Source: Lachnospiraceae bacterium (GTDB lineage Bacteria; Bacillota; Clostridia; Lachnospirales; Lachnospiraceae). From it: DNA of 7,899 bases. The notes under the pieces are model-generated. The model saw only the letters and a program-made list of their open reading frames with translations. It had not been told where the DNA came from and did not search any database. Each line of letters opens with the position of its first letter. Position 1 is the stretch's first letter. This document shows positions 1 to 6,013 of this stretch, piece by piece. The position numbers and the translations under genes were made by a program. The stretch covers positions 1-7,899 of the forward strand of contig JAGAEH010000026.1 of the NCBI GenBank assembly GCA_017613225.1, read 5' to 3'.

Positions 1-909
<909 letters not shown>

Positions 910-946
910 TGTGGGTTCCTCCCTGTTTTCTTATATTTAAAACGCT

Positions 947-975
947 TCGATTATAGGCAGGTCTTGCAATATAAT
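947..975 (+). promoter_or_regulatory. Candidate lysR promoter overlapping the aspA promoter
   Basis: A perfect TATAAT lies at 970-975 on the plus strand, with TTCGAT at 947-952 seventeen bases upstream. The -35 is poor (2 of 6 against TTGACA), so the promoter would be weak or activator-dependent. A second TATAAT at 992-997 is an alternative -10 but also lacks a good -35. Either would feed the lysR-flavin reductase-ABM operon. Confidence 0.35.
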
Positions 976-978
976 CAA
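950..978 (-). promoter_or_regulatory. aspA promoter (sigma-A type)
   Basis: Read on the minus strand, TTGATT (complement of 973-978) is followed after exactly 17 bases by a perfect TATAAT (complement of 950-955). Transcription would begin near 943, leaving a leader of about 34 bases before the aspA ATG. The region is AT-rich against GC-rich genes. Both hexamers lie inside an inverted repeat, so a protein bound there would directly block or touch RNA polymerase. Confidence 0.75.
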
Positions 979-1023
979 ATATGTATTTTAATATAATCAA
1001 TATAGCTTGCGGATTATGATGAT

Positions 1024-1040
1024 GCGGGGCATGACCCCGC
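1024..1040 (+). promoter_or_regulatory. GC hairpin abutting the lysR ribosome-binding site
   Basis: GCGGGG (1024-1029) pairs perfectly with CCCCGC (1035-1040) around the 5-base loop CATGA. The stem ends exactly where the Shine-Dalgarno AAAGGAGG (1041-1048) begins, 4 bases before the lysR ATG. No T-run follows, so it is not an intrinsic terminator. It could affect ribosome loading or mRNA stability; that role is inferred. Confidence 0.45.
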
Positions 1041-1052
1041 AAAGGAGGCAGT

Positions 1053-2015
1053 ATGTTTCAGGGCATGGAATACGTCTACGCGGTCTACGAGGAGGGCAGC
1101 TTCTCCAGGGCAGCGGCAAAACTCTACATCTCGCAGCCGTCGCTTTCCGCCAGCGTAAAGCGCATCGAGGAGAAGGTCGGCTATCCCCTGTTCGACCGCA
1201 ACACCAAGCCGGTGCGGCTGACGGAGTGCGGGGAGCACTACATCGCCGCGGTGGAAAAGATCATGGAGCAGGAGAGGGAGTTTAAGGACTTCCTTACGGA
1301 CTGGGCAGGCCTGAATACCGGCAGGCTGAGCCTGGGCGGCAGCAACATGTTCCTCTCTTGGGTCCTGGCGGAGATGATCCGGGACTATTCGGCCAAGTAT
1401 CCCCTGGTGGAGGTCGACCTGGTGGAAGAGAACGTGACGGAGCTGATGCAGATGCTGCATACGGGGCAGATCGACGTGCTGATCGAGAACAAGCAGCTGG
1501 ACCGCAAGGAGTTCGACGCGGCGGTCTACCGGGAGGAACACCTGCTGCTGGCCGTCCCCCGGCATTTCGAGATCAATGACCGTCTTTCGGCTTTCCGACT
1601 GGAAGTGGACCGGATCCGGGACGGGAGCTACCTGAAGGAGGACGTGCCGGCGGTGCCTCTGGCGCCCTTCGCGGAGGAGCCTTTCCTGATGCAGAAGCCG
1701 GAAAACGACACCCGCCAGCGGGCGGACCGCATTCTGGGACGGGCGAAGATCCGGCCTAAGGTGCTCTTTGAAGTGGACCAGCAGATGACGGCCTACAACA
1801 TCACTTGCGCGGGACTGGGAGTGTCCTTTGTCAGCGATACGCTGATCTCCCGCATGCCCTCGCCGGAAAACGCGATCTATTACAAGCTGCCGGGTAAGGA
1901 ATGCAGCCGCAACATCTGGTTCTACTGGAAGCACGGGCGGTACATGCCCCGGGCGATGAAGGCATTCCTGGACATGACCGGCGGAAGACCGGAGCAGACG
2001 ATCGAAATGATCTGA
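1053..2015 (+). CDS. LysR-family transcriptional regulator
   Basis: A 320-residue DNA-binding regulator, slightly longer than the usual LysR length of about 300. The N-terminus holds the typical winged helix-turn-helix: AVYEEGSFSRAAAKLYISQP at about 10-29, SLSASVKRIEEKVGYPLFDR at 30-49 and TECGEHYI at 57-64. A linker helix follows to about residue 85. The C-terminal periplasmic-binding-like effector domain starts near GRLSLGGSNM (90-99) and includes TGQIDVLIENKQLD (137-150) and CAGLGVSFV (252-260). The start ATG has an excellent AAAGGAGG at 1041-1048. Because it is divergent from aspA with repeats between them, it probably controls aspA and itself. It is followed after 24 bases by a flavin reductase-domain gene, so that gene is probably in the same operon. 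The effector cannot be read from sequence; aspartate or a related C4 acid is a guess from context. Confidence 0.95.
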   Translation: MFQGMEYVYAVYEEGSFSRAAAKLYISQPSLSASVKRIEEKVGYPLFDRNTKPVRLTECGEHYIAAVEKIMEQEREFKDFLTDWAGLNTGRLSLGGSNMFLSWVLAEMIRDYSAKYPLVEVDLVEENVTELMQMLHTGQIDVLIENKQLDRKEFDAAVYREEHLLLAVPRHFEINDRLSAFRLEVDRIRDGSYLKEDVPAVPLAPFAEEPFLMQKPENDTRQRADRILGRAKIRPKVLFEVDQQMTAYNITCAGLGVSFVSDTLISRMPSPENAIYYKLPGKECSRNIWFYWKHGRYMPRAMKAFLDMTGGRPEQTIEMI

Positions 2016-2039
2016 ACATATGAGCAAGGAGGAAATGAG

Positions 2040-2615
2040 ATGAAAAAAGATCTGGGCGTGGTCAGGGCAGTCTATCCCATGCCGGTGCTGATGATCGGCA
2101 CCTATGACAAGGACGAAAAAGTGAATGTGATGAACGTGGCCTGGGGGCAGATCGCCTCCATGGACAAGGTGATCCTGTTCATCGGGAAGGGCAAGAAGAC
2201 CTGGCTGAACATTCAGGAGAGCAAAGCCTTTACCGTGGCGCTGGCGGACCGGGATCACATGGCCGAGGCGGACTTTTTCGGCATCGCCTCCGGCAACAAG
2301 ATGCCCGACAAGTTCGAACGCACCGGCCTCCACGCGGTGAAGAGCGACAAGGTGCACGCGCCCGTCATCGAGGAGTTTCCGGTGGTGATGGAATGCGAGC
2401 TGCTGGAGTTCGCCGAGACAGAATATATCTCCGGCGTGGTGGGCAGGATCGTGAACGTGAAGGCGGAGGAGTCCGTGCTGGACGAAGAGGGCAAGGTGGA
2501 TCCCGCCAGACTGAACGCCCTGCTGTTCGACAACTTCCGCAGCGGCTATTACACAGCCGGTGAAAAAGTGGGTCAGGCCTGGGGCGAAGGCATGCCGCTG
2601 ATGAAAGAGGACTGA
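2040..2615 (+). CDS. Flavin reductase-like domain protein (FMN-binding split barrel, flavoredoxin type)
   Basis: A 191-residue cytoplasmic protein of the flavin reductase-like/flavoredoxin group, which binds FMN and passes electrons to or from partner proteins. Visible family features are the N-terminal strand VYPMPVLMIGTYD (11-23), the VNVMNVAWG segment (28-36), the KTWLNIQESKAFTVAL strand-helix (53-68), SGNKMPDKF (84-92), the conserved EFPVVMECEL strand (112-121) and the tail GYYTAGEKVGQAWGEG (169-184). There are no cysteines in places that would suggest an iron-sulfur centre. AAGGAGG at 2026-2032 precedes the ATG by 7 bases; an ATG at 2035 reads only two codons before a stop and is rejected. 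The gene lies 24 bases after lysR and 51 bases before the ABM gene, consistent with one transcript. The physiological electron partner is unknown. Confidence 0.88.
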   Translation: MKKDLGVVRAVYPMPVLMIGTYDKDEKVNVMNVAWGQIASMDKVILFIGKGKKTWLNIQESKAFTVALADRDHMAEADFFGIASGNKMPDKFERTGLHAVKSDKVHAPVIEEFPVVMECELLEFAETEYISGVVGRIVNVKAEESVLDEEGKVDPARLNALLFDNFRSGYYTAGEKVGQAWGEGMPLMKED

Positions 2616-2666
2616 GGGCTGTATTTATGGAAAGGGCGGGAGACGTCGCCCGGGAAGGAGAAACAT

Positions 2667-2945
2667 ATGCTGACACTGTTCGTGACTTATACGACAAAGC
2701 CCGGAATGCGGGACGAATTTGTCAAGGCGCTGGCGGCCGCGGGCCTGCACGCCGCGGTGAACGCCGAGGACGGCTGCCTGAAGTACGACTACTACCTGGA
2801 TCTGCAGGATGAGAACAAGGTGCTCCTGGTGGAGCGCTGGGAATCGAAGGAGAAGCAGCAGATCCATCTGACCCAGCCCCACATGGCAGCCATGAAGGAC
2901 ATCAAGGCCGCCTTCGTGGAGAGCACGGTGCTGGAAGAAGCGTGA
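2667..2945 (+). CDS. Small ABM-domain protein (antibiotic biosynthesis monooxygenase / YgiN-like)
   Basis: A 92-residue dimeric alpha-beta barrel (ferredoxin-like) protein. Visible ABM features are the first strand LTLFVTYTTKPGMRDEFVKAL (2-22, with the PG turn), EDGCLKYDYYLD (34-45), the LLVERWESKEKQQIHL strand-helix (53-68) and the histidine at 67 within QIHLTQPHM. Some family members are cofactor-free quinol monooxygenases, others are small detoxification or unknown-function proteins, so the substrate cannot be assigned. AAGGAG at 2655-2660 sits 6 bases before the ATG. It is the last gene of the lysR operon. Its neighbour is a flavin reductase-domain protein, which hints at shared quinone or flavin redox chemistry, but that is inference. 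The stop codon lies inside the stem of a terminator. Confidence 0.87.
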   Translation: MLTLFVTYTTKPGMRDEFVKALAAAGLHAAVNAEDGCLKYDYYLDLQDENKVLLVERWESKEKQQIHLTQPHMAAMKDIKAAFVESTVLEEA

Positions 2946-2962
2946 TCCCAGATCAGCTTTTT
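2938..2962 (+). terminator. Intrinsic terminator overlapping the ABM stop codon
   Basis: TGATC (2943-2947) pairs with GATCA (2951-2955) around the loop CCA. After a single bulged G at 2942, AAGC (2938-2941) pairs with GCTT (2956-2959), and the 3' arm runs into a T-tract at 2958-2962. The TGA stop (2943-2945) is part of the stem. The bulge and short tract make it moderate in strength, but it fits the end of the lysR operon just before a new promoter. Confidence 0.5.
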
Positions 2963-2970
2963 AAAATTTT

Positions 2971-3000
2971 TATAATTCGATTATAGATATTTTCTAATCG
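2971..3000. repeat. Nested inverted repeats upstream of the degV-family gene (putative operator)
   Basis: Two dyads share one arm. TATAAT (2971-2976) and ATTATA (2980-2985) are perfect inverted repeats around TCG. CGATTA (2978-2983) and TAATCG (2995-3000) are perfect inverted repeats with an 11-base spacer, covering the place where a -35 would sit for the promoter at 3008-3018. The word TTCGATTATAG (2976-2986) is identical to 946-956 in the aspA/lysR control region. Confidence 0.45.
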
Positions 3001-3007
3001 GGAAAGT

Positions 3008-3018
3008 TGTGTTATAAT
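3008..3018 (+). promoter_or_regulatory. Extended -10 promoter of the degV-family gene
   Basis: TGTGTTATAAT matches the extended -10 pattern TGTGnTATAAT exactly. The -35 seventeen bases upstream (TTTTCT, 2990-2995) is weak, as is usual for extended -10 promoters. Transcription would start near 3025, giving a leader of about 47 bases. Confidence 0.65.
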
Positions 3019-3071
3019 CATCCTGCGTATTTATCGACATCAATTTGAATCACCACCGGAGAGGAAGAACG

Positions 3072-3929
3072 ATGAGAGAATTTGTTGTAATGGCAGATGT
3101 CAATACGGATCCCGATCCCGGGTATGTGGAAAAGGAAAACATCACCATCCTTCCGCAGTATTACCACTTTAACGACGGCGTCATCTATGGAGACGGCAAG
3201 GAACTGACGAACGAGGAGTACTACGGACGCATGGAAAAGGGCGAGCGCGCCTATTCCATGGGCTGCAATCCCGATACGGTCCACCGCCTGATGGAAGAGG
3301 AACTGAAAAAAGGTCATGATATCATCGCGATCATGGCCTCCTCCGAATGCAGCGGCAGTTACAGCACCGTGTGCATTGAGGCAAATGAGCTGATGGAGGA
3401 GTATCCCGGATCCACCATCAAGGTCGTCGATTCCTACCTGGAGACCACTCCTGCCGGCCTGCTGGTATACATGGCCCAGGAGATGAAAAAGAAGGACTGC
3501 ACCCTGGATGAAGTCTACAAGGTGGTGGAGGAGCAGAAGAAGAACTGCAACATCCTGTTCATGGTAGACGACCTGAAGTATCTGGTGCGCGGCGGCCGCC
3601 TGAACGTGGTGAGCGGCGCCCTGGGCACCCTGCTGCAGATCAAGCCGATCCTGTTCATGGACAAGGGACTGATCGCGCCTTACGAAAAGGCCCGCGGCAG
3701 ACAGACTGCGAAAGCTACCATCCTCAAGCGCCTGAAGGAGATGAACCTGGACAGGGAACTGCTCTGCGTCCTGCACATCGCCGACAAGGAGGAAGCCTAT
3801 GCGCTGGGCGAGACCATCAAGAAGGAGCTGGGGATCGAGCCCATGTGGTACAATGAAGTGAACAAGGTGATCGGCGCCCATATCGGCCCCGGCGGACTGG
3901 GCGTAGCCTTCTGCAAGATCCCCGAATAA
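3072..3929 (+). CDS. DegV family fatty-acid-binding protein
   Basis: A 285-residue cytoplasmic protein of the DegV family (usual length about 280). Members bind a fatty acid; the related FakB proteins present it to the FakA kinase for phospholipid synthesis. Visible landmarks are ASSECSGSY (89-97, the fatty-acid head-group site, usually SSxLSGTY), VVDSYLETTPAGLL (118-131), LKYLVRGGRL (168-177), LLQIKPIL (187-194) and IGAHIGPGGLGVAF (267-280). The N-terminus is unusual: MADVNTDPDPG replaces the common TDSTxDLP, so the early serine is not in its usual place. The start ATG at 3072 is chosen because GGAGAGGA (3058-3065) precedes it by 6 bases; an in-frame ATG at 3045 adds nine non-family residues and overlaps that site. 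The gene is a single transcription unit with its own promoter and two terminators. The bound lipid and any FakA partner cannot be read here. Confidence 0.92.
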   Translation: MREFVVMADVNTDPDPGYVEKENITILPQYYHFNDGVIYGDGKELTNEEYYGRMEKGERAYSMGCNPDTVHRLMEEELKKGHDIIAIMASSECSGSYSTVCIEANELMEEYPGSTIKVVDSYLETTPAGLLVYMAQEMKKKDCTLDEVYKVVEEQKKNCNILFMVDDLKYLVRGGRLNVVSGALGTLLQIKPILFMDKGLIAPYEKARGRQTAKATILKRLKEMNLDRELLCVLHIADKEEAYALGETIKKELGIEPMWYNEVNKVIGAHIGPGGLGVAFCKIPE

Positions 3930-3956
3930 GGGCGGGACATCCTGACATCGTGAAAT

Positions 3957-3987
3957 AAAAAAACACTGGCTGGTCCGGTGTTTTTTT
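3957..3987. terminator. First of two tandem intrinsic terminators after the degV-family gene
   Basis: CACTGG (3964-3969) pairs with CCGGTG (3975-3980) through one T-G wobble, with a 5-base loop CTGGT. A run of seven A (3957-3963) and a run of seven T (3981-3987) flank the stem and extend it, so it could work in both directions. Confidence 0.9.
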
Positions 3988-4000
3988 ATTGCCCGCATAG

Positions 4001-4029
4001 AAAACGCTGGTTCATCCGGCGTTTTTTTT
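4001..4029 (+). terminator. Second tandem intrinsic terminator
   Basis: CGCTGG (4005-4010) pairs with CCGGCG (4016-4021) with a T-G wobble at the same stem position as the first terminator and a 5-base loop TTCAT. Eight T follow (4022-4029), and four A (4001-4004) precede. It backs up the terminator just upstream and insulates pepT from degV transcription. Confidence 0.9.
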
Positions 4030-4030
4030 G

Positions 4031-4036
4031 TATAAT
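4031..4036 (+). promoter_or_regulatory. Candidate -10 element for pepT, directly after the terminator T-run
   Basis: TATAAT lies 1 base after the T-run of the second terminator, and transcription would start near 4043, just before the pepT Shine-Dalgarno. No good -35 exists at 16-18 bases upstream, where the terminator hairpin lies. The element is supported by the need for a new promoter after two strong terminators. Confidence 0.45.
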
Positions 4037-4064
4037 GCATCTGTGACAAGGAGGTAAAAATGTC

Positions 4065-5321
4065 ATGGGAAGATACGGCGATGAGATCCTGGAACGTTTT
4101 TTGAGATATGTGAAGATCGATACCCAGTCCGAAGCGGGTACGGACCACTTTCCCACCACGGAAAAGCAGTTCGACCTGGCCTGGCAGCTGGAAAAGGAAT
4201 TGAAGGAGATCGGCGCTTCGGACGTCTACGTGGACCCGAAGGCCTGTGTGGTCTATGCGGCCATCCCCTCCAATCTGCCGGACGGGGGAGGCCTTTCCGT
4301 GGCCTTCATCGCCCACATCGACACGACGCCGGACCTTTCCGGCAAGGACGTGAAGCCGCGGGTAGTGCATTATGAAGGCGGGGACATCGTGCTGAACGAG
4401 GAACTGGGGATCGTGATGGAAGAGGCCCAGTTCCCGGTGATGAAGGAATACGTCGGCGATGACCTGGTGGTGACCGACGGTACCACCCTGCTGGGCGGCG
4501 ACGACAAGTCCTCCGTGGCCATTGAAGTGGTGCTGGCCAAGTACCTGCTGGAGCACCCGGAGATCAAGCACGGCCCCATCAAGCTGGCCTTTACGCCGGA
4601 TGAGGAAGTCGGCGGCGGCGCCAGGGACCTGGATCTGGAGCGCCTGGGGGCCGACGTGGCCTATACCATCGACGGAGACGGCCTGGGCGCCTACAATTAC
4701 GAGACCTTCAACGCGGCGGAAGCCCAGCTGTTGATCCACGGCAGGAACGTGCATCCGGGGCAGGCCAAGGGCATCATGATCAACGCGCTGGAACTGGGCG
4801 TGGAGTTCATCAACATGCTGCCCATGTACGAGCGCTGCCAGTACACCGAAGGCCGGGAAGGCTATTTCCACCCCTATGACTTCAAGGCCACGGCGGAGAG
4901 CGGCTTTTTAAAGACCCTGATCCGCGACCACGACGAGGAGCGCTTCGAAGAGCGCAAGCGCTACATCCTGAAATGCGTGGAAGCCTTGAAGGAAAAGTAC
5001 GGCGATGAGCGCATCGAGCTCAAGTGGGGCCCGGGCTATTGGAGCATGAAGAAAGTGGTGGACAAGGTCCCCTTCATGATCGACTACCTGGTCCAGGCCA
5101 TCGAAGAAAACGGGCTGGAGCCCAAGTGCATCGCGGCCCGCGGCGGCACGGACGGTTCGGCCATCTCCCAGAGGGGGCTGCCCTGCCCGAACATCAGCGC
5201 GGGCTATGAGAATGCCCACAGCCGTTTCGAATTTGCGTCCGTCCAGGCCATGGAGAAGAGCCTGATGGTGGTGGTGCGGCTGTGCGGGATCTATGGAGAG
5301 CACCCGGAATTGAAGAAGTGA
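4065..5321 (+). CDS. pepT: Peptidase T (tripeptide aminopeptidase), M20 family zinc enzyme
   Basis: A 418-residue cytoplasmic dizinc peptidase that removes the N-terminal residue of tripeptides; family length is about 405-420. It opens with the family hallmark ILERFLRYVKIDTQS (8-22). By alignment to characterised PepT, metal ligands and catalytic residues are present: H84 and D86 in AHIDTTPD, D146 in LLGGDDKSS, E180/E181 in FTPDEEVG, D203 in TIDGDGLG and H385 in ENAHSRFEF. The dimerisation lid carries GRNVHPGQAKG (226-236) and the substrate loop RGGTDGSAIS (359-368). Several usually fixed stretches differ: GGDDKSS for GADDKAG, DGDGLGAY for DGGxxGEL, and GYENAHSRFEF for GGxNFHGxxEF. It may therefore be a divergent PepT-like enzyme with altered specificity. 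GGAGG at 4050-4054 lies 10 bases before this ATG. An out-of-frame ATG at 4060 is nearer to it, but no other in-frame start exists before a stop at 4044. Confidence 0.93.
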   Translation: MGRYGDEILERFLRYVKIDTQSEAGTDHFPTTEKQFDLAWQLEKELKEIGASDVYVDPKACVVYAAIPSNLPDGGGLSVAFIAHIDTTPDLSGKDVKPRVVHYEGGDIVLNEELGIVMEEAQFPVMKEYVGDDLVVTDGTTLLGGDDKSSVAIEVVLAKYLLEHPEIKHGPIKLAFTPDEEVGGGARDLDLERLGADVAYTIDGDGLGAYNYETFNAAEAQLLIHGRNVHPGQAKGIMINALELGVEFINMLPMYERCQYTEGREGYFHPYDFKATAESGFLKTLIRDHDEERFEERKRYILKCVEALKEKYGDERIELKWGPGYWSMKKVVDKVPFMIDYLVQAIEENGLEPKCIAARGGTDGSAISQRGLPCPNISAGYENAHSRFEFASVQAMEKSLMVVVRLCGIYGEHPELKK

Positions 5322-5403
5322 GGAGCAAGTGTCCGCTTACAGCTTCTGTCAATGACAACAGCAGGTATTGATAAACGTAATAATAGAAAGAAAGGAAATC
5401 ATC

Positions 5404-5922
5404 ATGAATACTCTGGACACCTTGAAGGCAAGACGGAGCATCCGAAAATTCACGGATCAGGTCCCGTCGAAAGAACTCGTTGATAAAGTCGCGGAGGCCG
5501 GTACCTGGGCTCCCTCCGGCATGAACCGCCAGCCGGCCATCATCCTGGCCGTGACTGACCCGGACATGGTAGCCCTGCTGTCCCGGGAGAACGCGAAGGT
5601 GATGGGAAAGACGGACATCGATCCTTTCTACGGCGCCCCGGTGGTGCTGTGCGTACTGTCCGCCAAGAGCAGCCCCACCTACATTTACGACGGTGCCCTG
5701 GTGATGGGCAACATGCTGAACGCGGCGAAGGAACTGGGCCTGGGAGCCTGCTGGATCCACCGCTGCAAGGAAGTCTTCGCAGGCGACGCGGGCCGCGACA
5801 TTTTAAAGGGACTGGGGCTGGATCCCGACGCGTATGAAGGCATCGGCAACTGCATTTTGGGCTATCCCGCGGACGAGGGCCGCGACATCCATCCCAAGGA
5901 GAACTACGTCTATCACATCTGA
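5404..5922 (+). CDS. Small nitroreductase-family FMN oxidoreductase
   Basis: A 172-residue cytoplasmic FMN enzyme that would transfer electrons from NAD(P)H to nitro-compounds, quinones or similar acceptors; the natural substrate is unknown. Family features are the FMN phosphate-binding ARRSIRKF (9-16), the APSGMNRQP segment (36-44), YGAPVVLCV (76-84), the helix DGALVMGNMLNAAKELGLGACWIHR (96-120) and the C-terminal GNCILGYP (148-155). The length fits the compact single-domain forms common in anaerobic Firmicutes. ATG 5404 is chosen because AAGGAAA (5391-5397) lies 6-7 bases upstream and the family sequence begins there; an in-frame ATG at 5368 would add 12 unrelated residues. The 82-base gap after pepT contains no hairpin with a T-run and only weak promoter-like words, so read-through from pepT is likely. 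Confidence 0.93.
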   Translation: MNTLDTLKARRSIRKFTDQVPSKELVDKVAEAGTWAPSGMNRQPAIILAVTDPDMVALLSRENAKVMGKTDIDPFYGAPVVLCVLSAKSSPTYIYDGALVMGNMLNAAKELGLGACWIHRCKEVFAGDAGRDILKGLGLDPDAYEGIGNCILGYPADEGRDIHPKENYVYHI

Positions 5923-6013
5923 CCGAAAGGGAAGCGGCCGGCAGGACCGTCACTCTGACGGCGCGGCAGACGGCAGCGTTTATTTCGATACTAATTCTGA
6001 CAAGGAGACAGAC

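Larger units (their letters stand above)
946..1000. repeat. Inverted and direct repeats in the aspA/lysR divergent region (putative LysR operator)
   Basis: GATTATA at 949-955 and TATAATC at 970-976 form a perfect 7-base inverted repeat with a 14-base spacer; it extends outward to 9 of 10 matches (TTcGATTATA against TATAATCaAA). In addition, AATATAATCAA occurs twice as a perfect 11-base direct repeat at 968-978 and 990-1000, 22 bases apart, or about two helical turns. LysR-type regulators usually bind dyads in the spacer between themselves and a divergent target, so an operator role is a reasonable inference. The caveat is that TATAAT-like words are also promoter -10 elements and are common in AT-rich DNA. 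Confidence 0.5.

Noticed and set aside
1014..2357. 447-residue minus-strand open frame opposite lysR and the flavin reductase gene
   Set aside because: It mirrors two clear plus-strand genes. Its translation is His/Leu/Arg/Gln-rich with no family motifs, as expected antisense to GC-rich genes.
3018..4871. 617-residue minus-strand open frame across degV, the terminators and pepT
   Set aside because: It runs through two terminators and antisense to two recognised genes. It has His/Gln/Val-rich shadow composition and no good start signal.
5947..5961. CCGTCA-CTC-TGACGG hairpin between the nitroreductase and MalY-type genes as a terminator
   Set aside because: Perfect 6-bp stem, but no T-run follows, so it is not supported as an intrinsic terminator. 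It may still have a minor mRNA role.
5834..6013. 60-codon N-terminal extension of the MalY-type gene
   Set aside because: It overlaps the nitroreductase, is low-complexity and unlike the family, while the ATG at 6014 has a good ribosome site and a family-typical N-terminus.
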